Part shown: positions 34,835 to 44,750 of the stretch, piece after piece
Numbering within the stretch: the stretch's first letter is position 1
Layout: every line of letters starts with the position of its first letter
Assembly: GCF_963378085.1 (NCBI RefSeq)
Contig: NZ_OY726395.1
Coordinates: forward strand, 5,137,668-5,201,667
Reading direction: 5' to 3'
Source of the DNA: Mycolicibacterium sp. MU0050
Lineage (GTDB): Bacteria > Actinomycetota > Actinomycetes > Mycobacteriales > Mycobacteriaceae
DNA length: 64,000 nucleotides
The notes under the pieces: generated by a model
Told to the model about the DNA's origin: nothing
Databases searched by the model: none
Seen by the model: the letters and a program-made list of their open reading frames with translations, nothing else
Position numbers and translations under genes: made by a program

Positions 34835-35842
34835 ATGTTCTCCAAGGCCCATAGCTGGCGGGTTGTGGCAGGTGGCGCCGCCGCCGGGGTCGCTTGCGTG
34901 GTGGGGTTCGTCGGGTCGACCACCGCCGCGGCCGACCCGGTGCTGCCCGCGCCGCCGGCCCCCGTACCGGCGCCGGTCACGGTCACCCAAACGGTCACCG
35001 CCGAGCCCGTCGTGGCCGGCACCGCGCCGTCGGCCGCGGCAGTTCCGCAGGGCTCGGCGGCCCTGCTGGCCGCCCCCGCGGTCCCGACGCTGGTCCCGGC
35101 CACGTCCGGGACGCTGCACGAGTTCTTCGCCGAGAAGGGCGTCACCCTGGAACCGCAGGATCCGCGCGTGTTCGAGGCGCTGCACATCACCCTGCCGATG
35201 CCGCCGGGGTGGACGCAGGTCCCGGATCCCAACGTCCCCGACGCCTTCGTGGTGATCGCCGACCGGGCCAGCGGCGGCCTGTACACCTCGAACGCGCAGG
35301 TGGTGATCTATCGCCTGGTCGGAGACTTCGATCCGAAGGAAGCCATCACCCACGGCTTCGTCGACAGCCAGCAGCTGCCGGCCTGGCGGTCCACCGATGC
35401 GTCCCTGGCCGACTTCGGCGGCTTCCCGTCGGCGCTGATCGAGGGGACCTACACCGAGAACGAGCTGCCGCTGAACACCTCGCGGCGCCACGTCATCGCC
35501 CACGCCGGCGCCGACCGTTATCTGGTGTCGTTCGCGGTGACCACCGCGGTGAGTCAGGCCGTGGCCAGCGCCGACGCCACCGACGCGATCGTGAACGGGT
35601 TCCGGGTGACCGATCCGGCCGCGCCGACCGCCCTGCCCGCGGCCCCGGCTCCCGCCGCCCCGGCCGATCCGGGTGCGGTGCTCCCCGGCGCCGCCGACGT
35701 CCCCGCCGCCGTCGGTGTGATGGCGCCCGGCGCGGTCGCCCCGGCCGCCGTCGCCCCCGGGGCCTACGCTCCAGCTCCGGCGGCGCCGGTCCAGCCGGCC
35801 CCCGCGGCGGCGCTGCCGGGGCTGCCCGCACCCACCGGATAG
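34835..35842 (+). CDS. mtc28: Proline-rich secreted antigen Mtc28 (LpqN/LpqT family)
   Basis: The 335-residue secreted protein matches the M. tuberculosis 28-kDa proline-rich antigen (Rv0040c). The shared core includes [32 protein letters not shown] sequence, [18 protein letters not shown] and NTSRRHVIA. It has a signal sequence ([25 protein letters not shown]), a Pro/Ala/Val-rich linker, the LpqN-type domain, then a long Pro/Ala-rich tail. The start at ATG 34835 aligns with the known protein; GGAAGGGG lies 11 bases upstream. It is located next to leuS as in M. tuberculosis. The function is unknown. Confidence 0.92.
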   Translation: MFSKAHSWRVVAGGAAAGVACVVGFVGSTTAAADPVLPAPPAPVPAPVTVTQTVTAEPVVAGTAPSAAAVPQGSAALLAAPAVPTLVPATSGTLHEFFAEKGVTLEPQDPRVFEALHITLPMPPGWTQVPDPNVPDAFVVIADRASGGLYTSNAQVVIYRLVGDFDPKEAITHGFVDSQQLPAWRSTDASLADFGGFPSALIEGTYTENELPLNTSRRHVIAHAGADRYLVSFAVTTAVSQAVASADATDAIVNGFRVTDPAAPTALPAAPAPAAPADPGAVLPGAADVPAAVGVMAPGAVAPAAVAPGAYAPAPAAPVQPAPAAALPGLPAPTG

Positions 35843-35877
35843 CGGTGATCGGCGGCCACCTCGTTAAGGTGGCCCCT

Positions 35878-36231
35878 ATGTTGATCGCCGGAGTGCTGTG
35901 CCTGTGCGCGGCCATTGCCTCGGCGGGATTCGGATTGTGGACGCTGACCCGACCCCCCGCCGACGACCTGTCGCAGCAGGTTCGACGCGCCGTGGCGCCC
36001 ACCCAGCTGGCCGCCGCGGCGATGCTGGCCGCCGGTGCAGCGGTCGCGTTGGCCGGCAGCGGACCGGCCACCACCGTGGTCCTGGTCGTCTGCGTGCTCG
36101 GCGCCGTCGGCACGGTGGCCGCCGGTTCGTGGCGGGGCGCCCGCTACATGGTCGCGCAGGCCGCCGCGGCCACCCCGGAATCCGATGCGTGCGCGGGCAG
36201 CTGCGCGGCCTGCACGCTGTCGTGCCACTGA
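35878..36231 (+). CDS. Small membrane protein (Rv0039c homologue)
   Basis: The 117-residue protein has three hydrophobic segments (LIAGVLCLCAAIASAGFGLWTL; LAAAAMLAAGAAVALAG; TTVVLVVCVLGAVGTVAAG). The short tail has four Cys (DACAGSCAACTLSCH), a pattern that could bind metal or form disulfides. It is conserved in mycobacteria next to mtc28. The function is unknown. Confidence 0.85.
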   Translation: MLIAGVLCLCAAIASAGFGLWTLTRPPADDLSQQVRRAVAPTQLAAAAMLAAGAAVALAGSGPATTVVLVVCVLGAVGTVAAGSWRGARYMVAQAAAATPESDACAGSCAACTLSCH

Positions 36232-36256
36232 GCGGCCCGGCGATGAGTACCGAACA

Positions 36257-37150
36257 ATGAGCACCGAAAACTTTCCCTCGGCGACCACGCTGCCGGCCAA
36301 GGACATCGGCCGGTTGCTGCTGCGCTGCGCCGACCGGCCCGGCCTGGTGGCTGCCATCAGCGCGTTCCTGTCCGACGCCGGGGCCAACATCATCTCGCTG
36401 GACCAGCATTCGACCACGCAAACCGGCGGCACGTTCATGCAGCGCACCATCTTTCACATGGCCGGGCTGTCCGCCGCCCGCGACGCGCTGGAACGCGACT
36501 TCGCCGCGCAGGTGGCCGAACCGTTCGGGATGGAGTTCCGGCTCACCGAGGCCGCCAAACCCAAGCGCGTCGCCATCATGGCCTCGCGTGAGGACCACTG
36601 CCTGCTGGATCTGTTGTGGCGCAACCGTCGCGGCGAGCTGGACATGTCGGTGGCGATGGTGATCTCCAACCACCCCGACCTGGCCGATCAGGTCCGGCCG
36701 TTCGGGGTGCCGTTTTTGCATGTGCCCGCGCACAAGGACATTCGGGCCGAAGCGGAGTCGCGCCAGCTGGACCTGCTGCGCGGCAACGTCGACCTGGTGG
36801 TGCTGGCCCGGTACATGCAGATTTTGTCGGGCCGGTTCCTCACCGAGGTCGGTTGCCCGCTGATCAACATCCATCACTCGTTCCTGCCGGCCTTCGTCGG
36901 CGAGGCGCCCTACCGCAAGGCCCGGGAGCGCGGCGTCAAGCTGGTCGGCGCCACCGCGCATTACGTCACCGAGGAACTCGACGAGGGCCCGATCATCGAG
37001 CAGGACGTGGTGCGGGTGGATCACCGCCACACTGTCGACGACCTGCGACGGCTCGGCGCGGACGTGGAACGCGTGGTGCTCTCCCGGGCGGTGCTGTGGC
37101 ACTGCGAGGACCGCATTGTCCAGCACGGGAACCAGACGATCGTCCTCTAA
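36257..37150 (+). CDS. purU: Formyltetrahydrofolate deformylase
   Basis: PurU hydrolyses 10-formyl-THF to formate and THF, balancing one-carbon units and feeding purine synthesis. The 297-residue product has an N-terminal ACT regulatory domain (LLLRCADRPGLVAAISAFLSDAGANIISLDQH). The formyltransferase-fold C-terminus has catalytic Asn-His in NIHHSFLPAFVG and Asp in GATAHYVTEELDEGPIIEQ. The start at ATG 36257 is preceded by a near-copy of the same start region (ATG 36243), which stops after five codons. Confidence 0.93.
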   Translation: MSTENFPSATTLPAKDIGRLLLRCADRPGLVAAISAFLSDAGANIISLDQHSTTQTGGTFMQRTIFHMAGLSAARDALERDFAAQVAEPFGMEFRLTEAAKPKRVAIMASREDHCLLDLLWRNRRGELDMSVAMVISNHPDLADQVRPFGVPFLHVPAHKDIRAEAESRQLDLLRGNVDLVVLARYMQILSGRFLTEVGCPLINIHHSFLPAFVGEAPYRKARERGVKLVGATAHYVTEELDEGPIIEQDVVRVDHRHTVDDLRRLGADVERVVLSRAVLWHCEDRIVQHGNQTIVL

Positions 37151-37161
37151 AGGCCGGCGCT

Positions 37162-37722
37162 TCAGAGCATCTTGATCAGGTGCCGGGTGCCCGCCTGCAG
37201 TGACTGCAGCAGGTCGGCGTCGCTGATGTCGGCAAGGTTGGGATCGATGGCGGCCGTGTAGATGCCGTTGACGATCATCGCCAGGATCACCCGGCCGTGG
37301 GTGTCGAGGTTGCCGCCGGTGACCAGCGCCGTGAACTGCTCGACCGTCGCCGCCAACTCCGGGCGTGATTGGACCAGGCTGTCGACGGCCGGGTCGCCGT
37401 AGAGCACGGCGGCCAGACGCCGGTGCCGCACGCACATCTCGATCAGGCCGCTGACGACCACGTCGCGGCGAGCCTCCGCGGTGGACAGGGCCTCGGCGAT
37501 GGTCACCAACCGGGCCATGTCGTCGTAGATGGGTTCGACGACCGCGAGAACCAGGTCTTCCTTGGACCGGAACTGGTAGTAGACAGCGGCCTTACCGACC
37601 CCGAGGCGCGCGGCGATCATCTGCAACGACGTGCCGTTGACGCCGTGCTCACCGAACAACGCCATGGCGGCCTCGAGCACGCGCTCGCGCGCGGTGCCCC
37701 GGCCCAGGACCGACCTCGCCAT
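37162..37722 (-). CDS. TetR-family transcriptional regulator next to mmpS-mmpL
   Basis: The 186-residue repressor-type protein has a helix-turn-helix (RERVLEAAMALFGEHGVNGTSLQMIAARLGVGKAAVYYQFRSKEDL). The helical C-terminal half, the ligand-binding part, has no recognisable motif. It is divergently placed 249 bases from mmpS, the classic position of a local regulator of an MmpS/MmpL exporter. Confidence 0.9.
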   Translation of the reverse strand: MARSVLGRGTARERVLEAAMALFGEHGVNGTSLQMIAARLGVGKAAVYYQFRSKEDLVLAVVEPIYDDMARLVTIAEALSTAEARRDVVVSGLIEMCVRHRRLAAVLYGDPAVDSLVQSRPELAATVEQFTALVTGGNLDTHGRVILAMIVNGIYTAAIDPNLADISDADLLQSLQAGTRHLIKML

Positions 37723-37824
37723 GCGCTACTCCTGTCCCCCTGAGTTCTCCGACCCACCGGAACATTAGCCAATTCGAATCCCGCGCGACCACCAACGGCC
37801 AACTCGTCACATCCGTTTGTCTAG

Positions 37825-37838
37825 GTGATTCCAGTCAC
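37825..37838. promoter_or_regulatory. Candidate TetR operator between tetR and mmpS
   Basis: GTGATTCCAGTCAC is a 14-bp near-palindrome (one mismatched pair besides the central C-C) in the middle of the intergenic region. Its location suits repression of both tetR and mmpS-mmpL. No binding data; symmetry only. Confidence 0.35.
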
Positions 37839-37971
37839 TAGGCCGGTTCTACTTAGCCGTTCGACTTGCTTGGCGGCGGGGCGGCTAGATAGCTTGTGCC
37901 AAGCGTGCTGACGCCTCACGCTTCGCGTCGCCCGAGGTGCGCCTCAGCTTCAACCCGTCTAAGGAGTCTCG

Positions 37972-38400
37972 ATGAAGCGGATACGCAAAGCGTGGCTTCC
38001 GTTGCTGATCATCGCCGTGCTGCTGGTGGTCGGCTTCTCCGTAGACCGGCTCCGCGGCATCTTCGCGTCCGAGCCGGCGCTGGTGACACCGGTGAACTTT
38101 GCGAACGATCCCGATCCTTTCAACCCAAAAGTGTTGACCTACGAGCTATTTGGCCCGGAAGGGGCGTCCGTGGACGTGAACTACGTCGACCTCGAATCTC
38201 AGCCACAGCGGATCGACGGGGCGACGCTGCCGTGGTCGCTCACGCTGGAGACCACCGAACCCTCGGTCGCCGCACACCTCGTCGCCCAGGGGCGGACGAC
38301 CCGGCTGGGTTGCCGCGTGATCGTCGACGGTGAGGTGCGCGACGAGCGGATCGTCACCGGCACCAACGTCCAGACCTTCTGCATCGTGAAGTCCGCATGA
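37972..38400 (+). CDS. MmpS-family membrane protein
   Basis: The 142-residue accessory subunit of an MmpL transporter has an N-terminal membrane helix ([17 protein letters not shown]). A periplasmic beta-sandwich domain follows ([28 protein letters not shown]), typical of MmpS4/MmpS5. AAGGAG precedes ATG 37972. It overlaps mmpL by four bases (ATGA), so the two are translated together and likely form a complex. Confidence 0.92.
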   Translation: MKRIRKAWLPLLIIAVLLVVGFSVDRLRGIFASEPALVTPVNFANDPDPFNPKVLTYELFGPEGASVDVNYVDLESQPQRIDGATLPWSLTLETTEPSVAAHLVAQGRTTRLGCRVIVDGEVRDERIVTGTNVQTFCIVKSA

Positions 38401-41297
38401 GCGCGCCCGTGGACCAGGTGCCGCCCACCGACCCGATCCCGGTGCCCGTCTACCGGCAGGCGCACTTCGGCCGGATCGGCCGCACGATCCGCATCATGGC
38501 GATCCCGCTGATCCTGATCTGGATCGCCATCGCCGCGTTCGTCAACGTCTCCGTCCCCCAGTTGGAGGCGGTCGGAGAGATGCGCTCGGTCTCCATGAGC
38601 CCGTCGGAGGCCCCCGCGGTGATCGCCACGCAGCGCGTCGGCGAGATCTTCCAAGAGTACGAATCCAACAGCTCGATGATGATCGTGATGGAGGGCCAGG
38701 AGCCGCTCGGCGACGATGCCCGCGCGTTCTACGCCGAGCTGCTCGCCAAGCTCGAGGCCGACACGAAACACGTCGAGCACGTGCAGGACCTGTGGAGCGA
38801 TCCGCTCACCGCCTCAGGCGTCCAGAGCGGCGACGGTAAGGCCGTCTACATCCAGGTGAACCTCGTCGGCAACCAGGGCGAAAGCCGGGCCAACGACTCG
38901 GTTTTCGCCGTCCAGGACTTGATCGCCGATACGCCCCCGCCGGCGGGGGTCGACGTTTTCGTCACCGGCGCCTCGGCCATGTCGGCCGAACAGCAGGAGG
39001 CCAGCCACACCAGCATGCGGTTGGTGGAGATGATCACCTTCGCGGTGATCATCACCATGCTTTTGATCATCTTCCGCTCCATCGTGACCTCGCTGCTGAT
39101 GCTGGTGATGGTGATCGTCAGCCTGCTGACCGTGCGCGGTGTCGTGGCCTTCCTCGGCTACCACGACGTAATCGGTCTCTCGACGTTCGCCACCGGCCTG
39201 CTGGTCACCCTGGCCATCGCGATTGCCGTCGATTACGCCATCTTCCTGATCGGCCGCTACCAGGAAGCCCGCCGGGACGGCGAAGATGTCGAATCGGCCT
39301 ACTACACCATGTTCGGCGGCACGGCCCACGTGATCGTCGGTTCCGGGCTGACGATCGCCGGCGCGACGTTCTGCCTGAGCTTCACCCGGCTGCCCTACTT
39401 CCAGACGCTCGGTGTGCCGCTGGCGATCGGCATGATCGTATTGATCATCACCGCAATGACTTTCGGCCCGGCCATGATCACCGTCGCGAGTCGCTTCGGG
39501 CTGCTCGAGCCCAAAGGCAAGTCCGGAGAACGGCTCTGGGGCCGGATCGGCACCTCCGTCGTGCGCTGGCCGGGACCGATCCTGATCGCCTCGGTGGCGG
39601 TGTCGATGGTCGGGTTGCTGGCGCTCACGGGCTACCAGACCAGTTACAACGAGCGCAACTATCTGCCCGACGACATGGGCTCCAACCTCGGGTATGCCGC
39701 GGCGGAGCGGCACTTCTCCCCGGCGCGCCTGAATCCGGAAATCCTGATGGTGGAGTCCGATCGGGACCTCCGTAACCCGGCGGACTTCCTGGTGATCGAG
39801 AAGATCGCCAAGGCGATCTTCAAGGTCGAGGGCATCGGGCGGGTGCAGACCATCACCCGTCCCGACGGCACACCGTTGGAGAACACCTCCATTCCGTTCA
39901 TCATCAGCCAGCAGAGCAACATCCAACGCCTCAACGACAAGTACAACGAGGACCGCACCGCGGACATGCTGCTGCAGGCCGAGGACATGCGGAAGACCAT
40001 CGACAACATGGAGAAGATGCAGACCATCACCGTCGAGATGGCCGAGACCACCAACAAGATGGTGAACAACATGGAGGGGATGGTTCTCGACGTCCAGGAG
40101 ATGCGCGACAGCATCGCCAACTTCGACGACTTCTTCCGCCCCATGCGCAACTACTTCTACTGGGAACCGCACTGCTACAACATCCCGGTGTGCTGGGCGC
40201 TGCGCTCGATCTTCGATGTCATCGACGGAATCGACGTGATGACAGCGGGTCTCGAGGAAATGATGCCGCAGATGCGGCGCCTCAACGAACTGATGCCGCA
40301 GATGGTCGCGATCATGCCCGAGATGACCGACACCATGAAACGCATGCGGGAGATGATGCTGACCATGCAGCAGACCCAGGCGGGTATGCAGGAGCAGCAG
40401 CGCATCATGCAGGAGAACTCCACCGAGATGGGCGAGGCCTTCAACGCGGCCATGAACGACGACTCGTTCTTCCTGCCGTCCGAAGCGTTCGACAACCCCG
40501 ACTTCGCAAGGGGATTGGAGCAGTTCCTGTCGCCGGACGGGCACGCGGTGCGGTTCATCATCAACCACGAGGGCGACCCGATGACCTCGGACGGCATCGG
40601 GAAGATCGAACCCATCAAGACCGCGGCCAAGGAGGCCATCAAGGGCACGCCGCTGGAAGGCTCGACGATCTATCTCGGCGGCACCGCGTCCACGTTCAAG
40701 GACATGGCCGACGGCACCACCTACGACCTTCTCATCGCCGGCATCGCCGCGATAGCACTGATCTTCATCATCATGCTGATCCTCACCCGGGCCGTCATCG
40801 CCGCCGCGGTGATCGTGGGCACCGTCGTGCTGTCCCTCGGCGCCTCGTTCGGGATGTCAGTGCTGCTGTGGCAACACCTGCTGGGCATCGAACTGCACTG
40901 GATGGTCATGCCGATGGCGGTCATCATCCTGCTGGCCGTGGGTGCCGACTACAACCTGCTGGTGGTGTCCCGGATGCGAGAGGAAATCCATGCGGGCCTG
41001 AACACCGGGATCATCCGCGCCATGCGCGGCAGCGGTTCCACGGTGACGGCCGCCGGCATGGTGTTCGCGTTCACGATGATGGTCATGGTGGTCAGCGATC
41101 TGACCGTCATGGGTCAGGTCGGCACCACCATCGGCCTGGGACTGTTGTTCGACACCTTCGTGATTCGCGCGTTCATGACGCCGTCGATCGCCGCGTTGAT
41201 CGGTCGCTGGTTCTGGTGGCCGCAGCGGGTGCGGCAGCGCCCGAGGCCGCAGGCCTGGCCCGCGGGACTACAGGCGCATCCGCAGCAGAGCCTGTAA
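38397..41297 (+). CDS. MmpL-family RND transporter (MmpL4/5-like)
   Basis: The 966-residue proton-driven exporter of lipids or siderophores has the usual 12 membrane helices. Proton-relay Asp-Tyr pairs are visible in [11 protein letters not shown] and [11 protein letters not shown]. Between helices 7 and 8 lies a Met-rich coiled coil (about residues 520-690, repeating MxxMxxxM and MPQM) seen in the MmpL4/MmpL5 group, thought to bridge the periplasm. The partner is the overlapping mmpS, the probable regulator is the divergent TetR. Cargo cannot be told from sequence; the MmpL4/5 group handles mycobactin or glycopeptidolipid and some drugs. Confidence 0.92.
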   Translation: MSAPVDQVPPTDPIPVPVYRQAHFGRIGRTIRIMAIPLILIWIAIAAFVNVSVPQLEAVGEMRSVSMSPSEAPAVIATQRVGEIFQEYESNSSMMIVMEGQEPLGDDARAFYAELLAKLEADTKHVEHVQDLWSDPLTASGVQSGDGKAVYIQVNLVGNQGESRANDSVFAVQDLIADTPPPAGVDVFVTGASAMSAEQQEASHTSMRLVEMITFAVIITMLLIIFRSIVTSLLMLVMVIVSLLTVRGVVAFLGYHDVIGLSTFATGLLVTLAIAIAVDYAIFLIGRYQEARRDGEDVESAYYTMFGGTAHVIVGSGLTIAGATFCLSFTRLPYFQTLGVPLAIGMIVLIITAMTFGPAMITVASRFGLLEPKGKSGERLWGRIGTSVVRWPGPILIASVAVSMVGLLALTGYQTSYNERNYLPDDMGSNLGYAAAERHFSPARLNPEILMVESDRDLRNPADFLVIEKIAKAIFKVEGIGRVQTITRPDGTPLENTSIPFIISQQSNIQRLNDKYNEDRTADMLLQAEDMRKTIDNMEKMQTITVEMAETTNKMVNNMEGMVLDVQEMRDSIANFDDFFRPMRNYFYWEPHCYNIPVCWALRSIFDVIDGIDVMTAGLEEMMPQMRRLNELMPQMVAIMPEMTDTMKRMREMMLTMQQTQAGMQEQQRIMQENSTEMGEAFNAAMNDDSFFLPSEAFDNPDFARGLEQFLSPDGHAVRFIINHEGDPMTSDGIGKIEPIKTAAKEAIKGTPLEGSTIYLGGTASTFKDMADGTTYDLLIAGIAAIALIFIIMLILTRAVIAAAVIVGTVVLSLGASFGMSVLLWQHLLGIELHWMVMPMAVIILLAVGADYNLLVVSRMREEIHAGLNTGIIRAMRGSGSTVTAAGMVFAFTMMVMVVSDLTVMGQVGTTIGLGLLFDTFVIRAFMTPSIAALIGRWFWWPQRVRQRPRPQAWPAGLQAHPQQSL

Positions 41298-41308
41298 GTG
41301 TGTCTGAC

Positions 41309-41368
41309 CGCGAGCGCTCACCGGTGTACAGATTTCGCGGATTCTGCGGACACGGGTGAGCGCTCGCG
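41309..41368. terminator. Long perfect dyad between mmpL and yqgE
   Basis: The perfect 14-bp arms CGCGAGCGCTCACC (41309-41322) and GGTGAGCGCTCGCG (41355-41368) are separated by 32 bases. It starts 11 bases past the mmpL stop and ends eight bases before the yqgE stop, so it probably ends transcription from both sides. Confidence 0.65.
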
Positions 41369-41375
41369 GCGACGC

Positions 41376-41981
41376 TCAGTTGCGACTGGTGTCGACCGGA
41401 TGGGTGGCCAGCATCGCCAACGGCATCGGCTGACGGCGCAGGATCCGTGCCCACAGGTCAACCTTCGGCTCCACCAGCACGTCAGAGGGCAACGCGGACA
41501 ACACAATCCAATCGTCGCGCTCGATCTCGCCCTCGAGCTGACCGATGGTCCACCCGGAGTACCCTGCGAAGATCCGCACACCCTCGAGCACCGGGGCCAA
41601 CTCGTCGGGATCGGCGTCGAGGTCCACCATGACGATGCGGCCCGACACGTGCCGCAGCCCGGGCACGCCGTCGGCGTCGACACCCACCCGCAGCGTCCCG
41701 AGGCACAGGGCGGCATCGCGCTTCACCGGCCCGCCCACGAACATGGTCTTGGGTTTGGCGGTGAGCTTGGCCCATTGCGGCAGCACGTTGTAAACCGCCA
41801 TCTCGCTGGGCCGGTTCAGGATGACCCCCAGCGTGCCGCCGTCGTTGTGTTCCACGACGTAGATGACGCTGCGCCGGAAGGTCGGTTCCAACAGGTCGGT
41901 GTTGGCCAGCAGCAGCGTCCCGGCGCGCACCCGCTGCGCCGCGGGGGCGACGAAGTCCTCGGGGTCTTCGGGCTGAGCCAT
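41376..41981 (-). CDS. YqgE/AlgH family protein (Rv0038 homologue)
   Basis: The 201-residue protein of the UPF0301 family has diagnostic motifs AGTLLLANTDLLEPTFRRSVIYVVEHNDGGTLGVILNRP (positions 20-58), FVGGPVKRD and VRIFAGYSGWTIGQLEGEI. The exact biochemical role is unknown; AlgH in Pseudomonas was linked to alginate regulation. It starts at ATG 41981, divergent from the MFS gene. The frame is open far upstream on this strand but only this part is conserved. Confidence 0.9.
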   Translation of the reverse strand: MAQPEDPEDFVAPAAQRVRAGTLLLANTDLLEPTFRRSVIYVVEHNDGGTLGVILNRPSEMAVYNVLPQWAKLTAKPKTMFVGGPVKRDAALCLGTLRVGVDADGVPGLRHVSGRIVMVDLDADPDELAPVLEGVRIFAGYSGWTIGQLEGEIERDDWIVLSALPSDVLVEPKVDLWARILRRQPMPLAMLATHPVDTSRN

Positions 41982-42119
41982 CCATCCATCATGGCACCCA
42001 TCACCTTCGGTGTGGACATCAAGCGCCGGACACATCGACATTTGTAGGGTGAGGTTCCGCCGAACCGCGCGGTGGACGGTGCGCGCGGCCGGCGTCACCA
42101 CGGCAAGGGAGTGCTCGCT

Positions 42120-43397
42120 GTGACCAACCCGCGCCGCTCGCTGGCCGGCCTGCGGTCCGTGCGCGGCCTCCCGCTGTTCCGGCGGCTCCTCGAACTGCGG
42201 ATCGCCAGCCAGTTCGGCGACGGCCTGTTCTCCGCCGGGCTGGCCGGCGCGCTGCTGTTCAACCCCGAGCGCGCCGCCAACCCGTGGGCCATCGCCGGGG
42301 CGTTCGCGGTGCTGTTCCTGCCCTATTCGCTGCTGGGCCCGTTCGCCGGGGCGCTGCTGGATCGCTGGGATCGGCGGTTGGTCCTCGTCGGCGCCAACAC
42401 CGGCCGGCTGGTGCTGATCGTCGGCGTCGGCGCGCTGCTGGCCACCCACTCCAGCGACGTCGCGGTGCTGTGCTGCGCGCTGCTGGTCAACGGCTGCAGC
42501 CGGTTCGTCGGCTCCGGGCTGTCGGCCGCGCTGCCCCACGTCGTGCCCCGCGACCAGGTGGTGTCGATGAACTCGGTGGCCATCGCCGCGGGCGCGCTCG
42601 CCGCGTTCGCCGGCGCCAACTTCATGCTGGTGCCGCGCTGGTTGATCGGCGCCGACGACGCCGGGGCCGCGGCCGTCATCTTCCTGGTCACGATCCCCGT
42701 GACGATCGCCCTGGTGCTGGCGCTGCGGTTCCCCGCCCGGTCGCTGGGTCCCGACGACACCGCCCGCGCCGTCGGGGGCTCGGCGATCTACGCCGTGGCC
42801 ACCGGCTGGGTGCACGGGGCGCGCACGGTGCTGGCCGTCCCGGCGGTCACCGCCACCCTGGCCGGTCTGGCCGTACACCGGATGGCCTTCGGCATCAACA
42901 CCCTGCTGGTGCTCGTCATCGTCCGGCACACCGACGTGCCGTCCGTGGACGTCGCCGGCCTGGGCACGGCCGTGCTGTTCGTGGCCGCCACCGGCACCGG
43001 GTCCTTCCTGGCGACCGTGCTGACGCCGGCCGCGGTGCGCCGCTGGGGCCGCTACGCCACCGCCAACGGCGCGCTGGGGGCCGCGGCGGCGGTGCAGCTG
43101 GCCGGCGCGACGCTGCACCTGCCGGTGCTGGTGCTGTGCGGGTTCGTGCTCGGCGGCCTGGGACAGGTGGTCAAGCTGTGCGCGGACAGCGCGATGCAAC
43201 TCGACGTCGACGACGCGTTGCGCGGGCATGTGTTCGCCGTGCAGGACTCGCTGTTCTGGGTCTCTTTCATCGCCGCGGTGACCGCCGCGGCGGCCGTCAT
43301 CCCCGCCGACGGGCAGGCGCCGGTACTGGCGGTGGCCGGAGCGCTGCTGTATCTGAGCGGGCTGGCCGTGCACGCGGCCGTCGGACGTCTACGGTGA
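42120..43397 (+). CDS. Major facilitator superfamily transporter (Rv0037c homologue)
   Basis: The 425-residue integral membrane protein has about 12 hydrophobic segments. The MFS A-loop-like motif is [14 protein letters not shown] between helices 2 and 3. The start is GTG 42120 with AAGGGAG eight bases upstream. It is four bases from the next gene and likely in one operon with it. The substrate is unknown. Confidence 0.88.
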   Translation: MTNPRRSLAGLRSVRGLPLFRRLLELRIASQFGDGLFSAGLAGALLFNPERAANPWAIAGAFAVLFLPYSLLGPFAGALLDRWDRRLVLVGANTGRLVLIVGVGALLATHSSDVAVLCCALLVNGCSRFVGSGLSAALPHVVPRDQVVSMNSVAIAAGALAAFAGANFMLVPRWLIGADDAGAAAVIFLVTIPVTIALVLALRFPARSLGPDDTARAVGGSAIYAVATGWVHGARTVLAVPAVTATLAGLAVHRMAFGINTLLVLVIVRHTDVPSVDVAGLGTAVLFVAATGTGSFLATVLTPAAVRRWGRYATANGALGAAAAVQLAGATLHLPVLVLCGFVLGGLGQVVKLCADSAMQLDVDDALRGHVFAVQDSLFWVSFIAAVTAAAAVIPADGQAPVLAVAGALLYLSGLAVHAAVGRLR

Positions 43398-43401
43398 CAC
43401 C

Positions 43402-44175
43402 ATGGGCGCAGCCGGACCGATCCTGGACGACCTGGCGGCCGAGAGCGACGAACTCGACGGCCTCGTCGCGCCGCTGACCGCCGAGCAGTGGCGCGCGCCG
43501 ACCCCGGCGCCGGGGTGGACGGTCGCGCACCAGATCGCACACCTGCTGTGGACCGACCGCGTCGCGCTGATCTCGGTGACCGACGAGCCCGGATTCGCCG
43601 ACGTGCTGGCCACCGCGGCGGCCGATCCCACCGGCTTCGTCGACGCCGCCGCCGCCGAGCTCGCCGCCGACGCACCCCAGCCGCTGCTGACCGAGTGGCG
43701 CGCCACCCGCGCGGCACTGCACGAGGCGCTGCGCGGGGTGCCCGACGGCCGCAAGCTGCTGTGGTTCGGCCCGCCGATGGGCGCCGCCTCGATGGCCACC
43801 GCGCGGCTGATGGAGACCTGGGCCCACGGCCTGGACGTCGCCGACGCGCTCGGGGTGCAGCGCGCTCCCACGGCGCGACTCAAGTCGATCGCGCACATCG
43901 GCGTGCGCACCCGCGACTTCGCCTACACCGTGCACGGCGAAACGCCGCCCAGTGCACCGTTTCACGTGGAACTACGCGCGCCCGACGGCGGCACCTGGAC
44001 GTGGGGACCGGCCGACGCCGACCAGCGCATCACGGGTTCGGCGGCCGACTTCTGCGCCCTGGTCACCCAGCGCCGGGCGCTGCGCGACCTCGACGTGGTC
44101 GCCCACGGCGCCGACGCGCAGCACTGGTTGACGATCGCGCAGGCGTTCGCAGGCCCGCCCGGCTCGGGCCGCTGA
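43402..44175 (+). CDS. DinB/maleylpyruvate-isomerase-fold protein, TIGR03084 type (Rv0036c homologue)
   Basis: The 257-residue protein has the four-helix metal-binding fold: His in [16 protein letters not shown] and [13 protein letters not shown] provide a likely divalent-metal site. The C-terminal part has the wDIR-type domain ([16 protein letters not shown]). The family includes mycothiol-dependent enzymes, but the reaction here is not known. It follows the MFS gene by four bases. Confidence 0.85.
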   Translation: MGAAGPILDDLAAESDELDGLVAPLTAEQWRAPTPAPGWTVAHQIAHLLWTDRVALISVTDEPGFADVLATAAADPTGFVDAAAAELAADAPQPLLTEWRATRAALHEALRGVPDGRKLLWFGPPMGAASMATARLMETWAHGLDVADALGVQRAPTARLKSIAHIGVRTRDFAYTVHGETPPSAPFHVELRAPDGGTWTWGPADADQRITGSAADFCALVTQRRALRDLDVVAHGADAQHWLTIAQAFAGPPGSGR

Positions 44176-44236
44176 GCGCGCCAGCGCGAAAGCGGAGCCG
44201 AGCCGAATCAAACACCGCGAGCGCCGCTGAGCGCGC

Positions 44237-44743
44237 TCACAGGGCCGCGGCGTCGTCGGCGGCGCCGTCGCCGTCGGCGTCCACCAGCTTGAGGTCCATC
44301 CGGCCGTCACCGTCGACATCGACGTAGCCCACCGACTTGTCCTCGGCGATCACCCGGTCGGCCAGGCCGTCCCCGTCACTGTCGAGCAGCCGGTCGTGCG
44401 CCACCCCGTCGGCGTCGAAATCCACGAGCGGACCGCCGGAATGTTCCACCCCGTCCAGCGAGTACCACCGCAGCGGGGACCCCGTTCCCGGCGCCGCGGC
44501 GGCCAGCGCCCAGGAGCCCGATCCGTCGTCGGTGAACCATGCGGCGGCGGGGTCCGCGAAATCCAGGACGGCGTGGTCGGCGAGGCCGTCGTCGTCGAGG
44601 TCGACCAGGGCGTCGTCGGACAGGCCGTCGTCGTCCAGGTCCACCCCGACCCCGTCCAGGACGCCGTCGCCGTCGATATCGACGTCCGGGGCGGCGGTCC
44701 ACATCGAAGCGGTGCCGTCGCCGGCACCCAAGCAGTAATCCAT
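44237..44743 (-). CDS. Asp-rich repeat protein, probable calcium binder
   Basis: The 168-residue protein is built of repeated D-x-D-x-D-G-(L/V)-x-D units (VDIDGDGVLDGVGVDLDDDG, LVDLDDDGLADHAVLDFAD, VDVDGDGRMDLKLVDADGDG). Units of this type resemble EF-hand loops or thrombospondin type-3 repeats and bind calcium. A middle part (AAWFTDDGSGSWALAAAAPG) interrupts the array. There is no signal peptide or membrane segment in the chosen frame. It is very acidic and lies between Rv0036c and pcnA homologues. The role is unknown. Confidence 0.75.
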   Translation of the reverse strand: MDYCLGAGDGTASMWTAAPDVDIDGDGVLDGVGVDLDDDGLSDDALVDLDDDGLADHAVLDFADPAAAWFTDDGSGSWALAAAAPGTGSPLRWYSLDGVEHSGGPLVDFDADGVAHDRLLDSDGDGLADRVIAEDKSVGYVDVDGDGRMDLKLVDADGDGAADDAAAL

Positions 44744-44750
44744 ACCGGGA

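Noticed and set aside
44168..44237. Direct repeat GCCGCTGAGCGCGC around two gene ends
   Set aside because: It is short, GC-rich and built from common codons at the end of the Rv0036c homologue; no sign of a mobile element or function.
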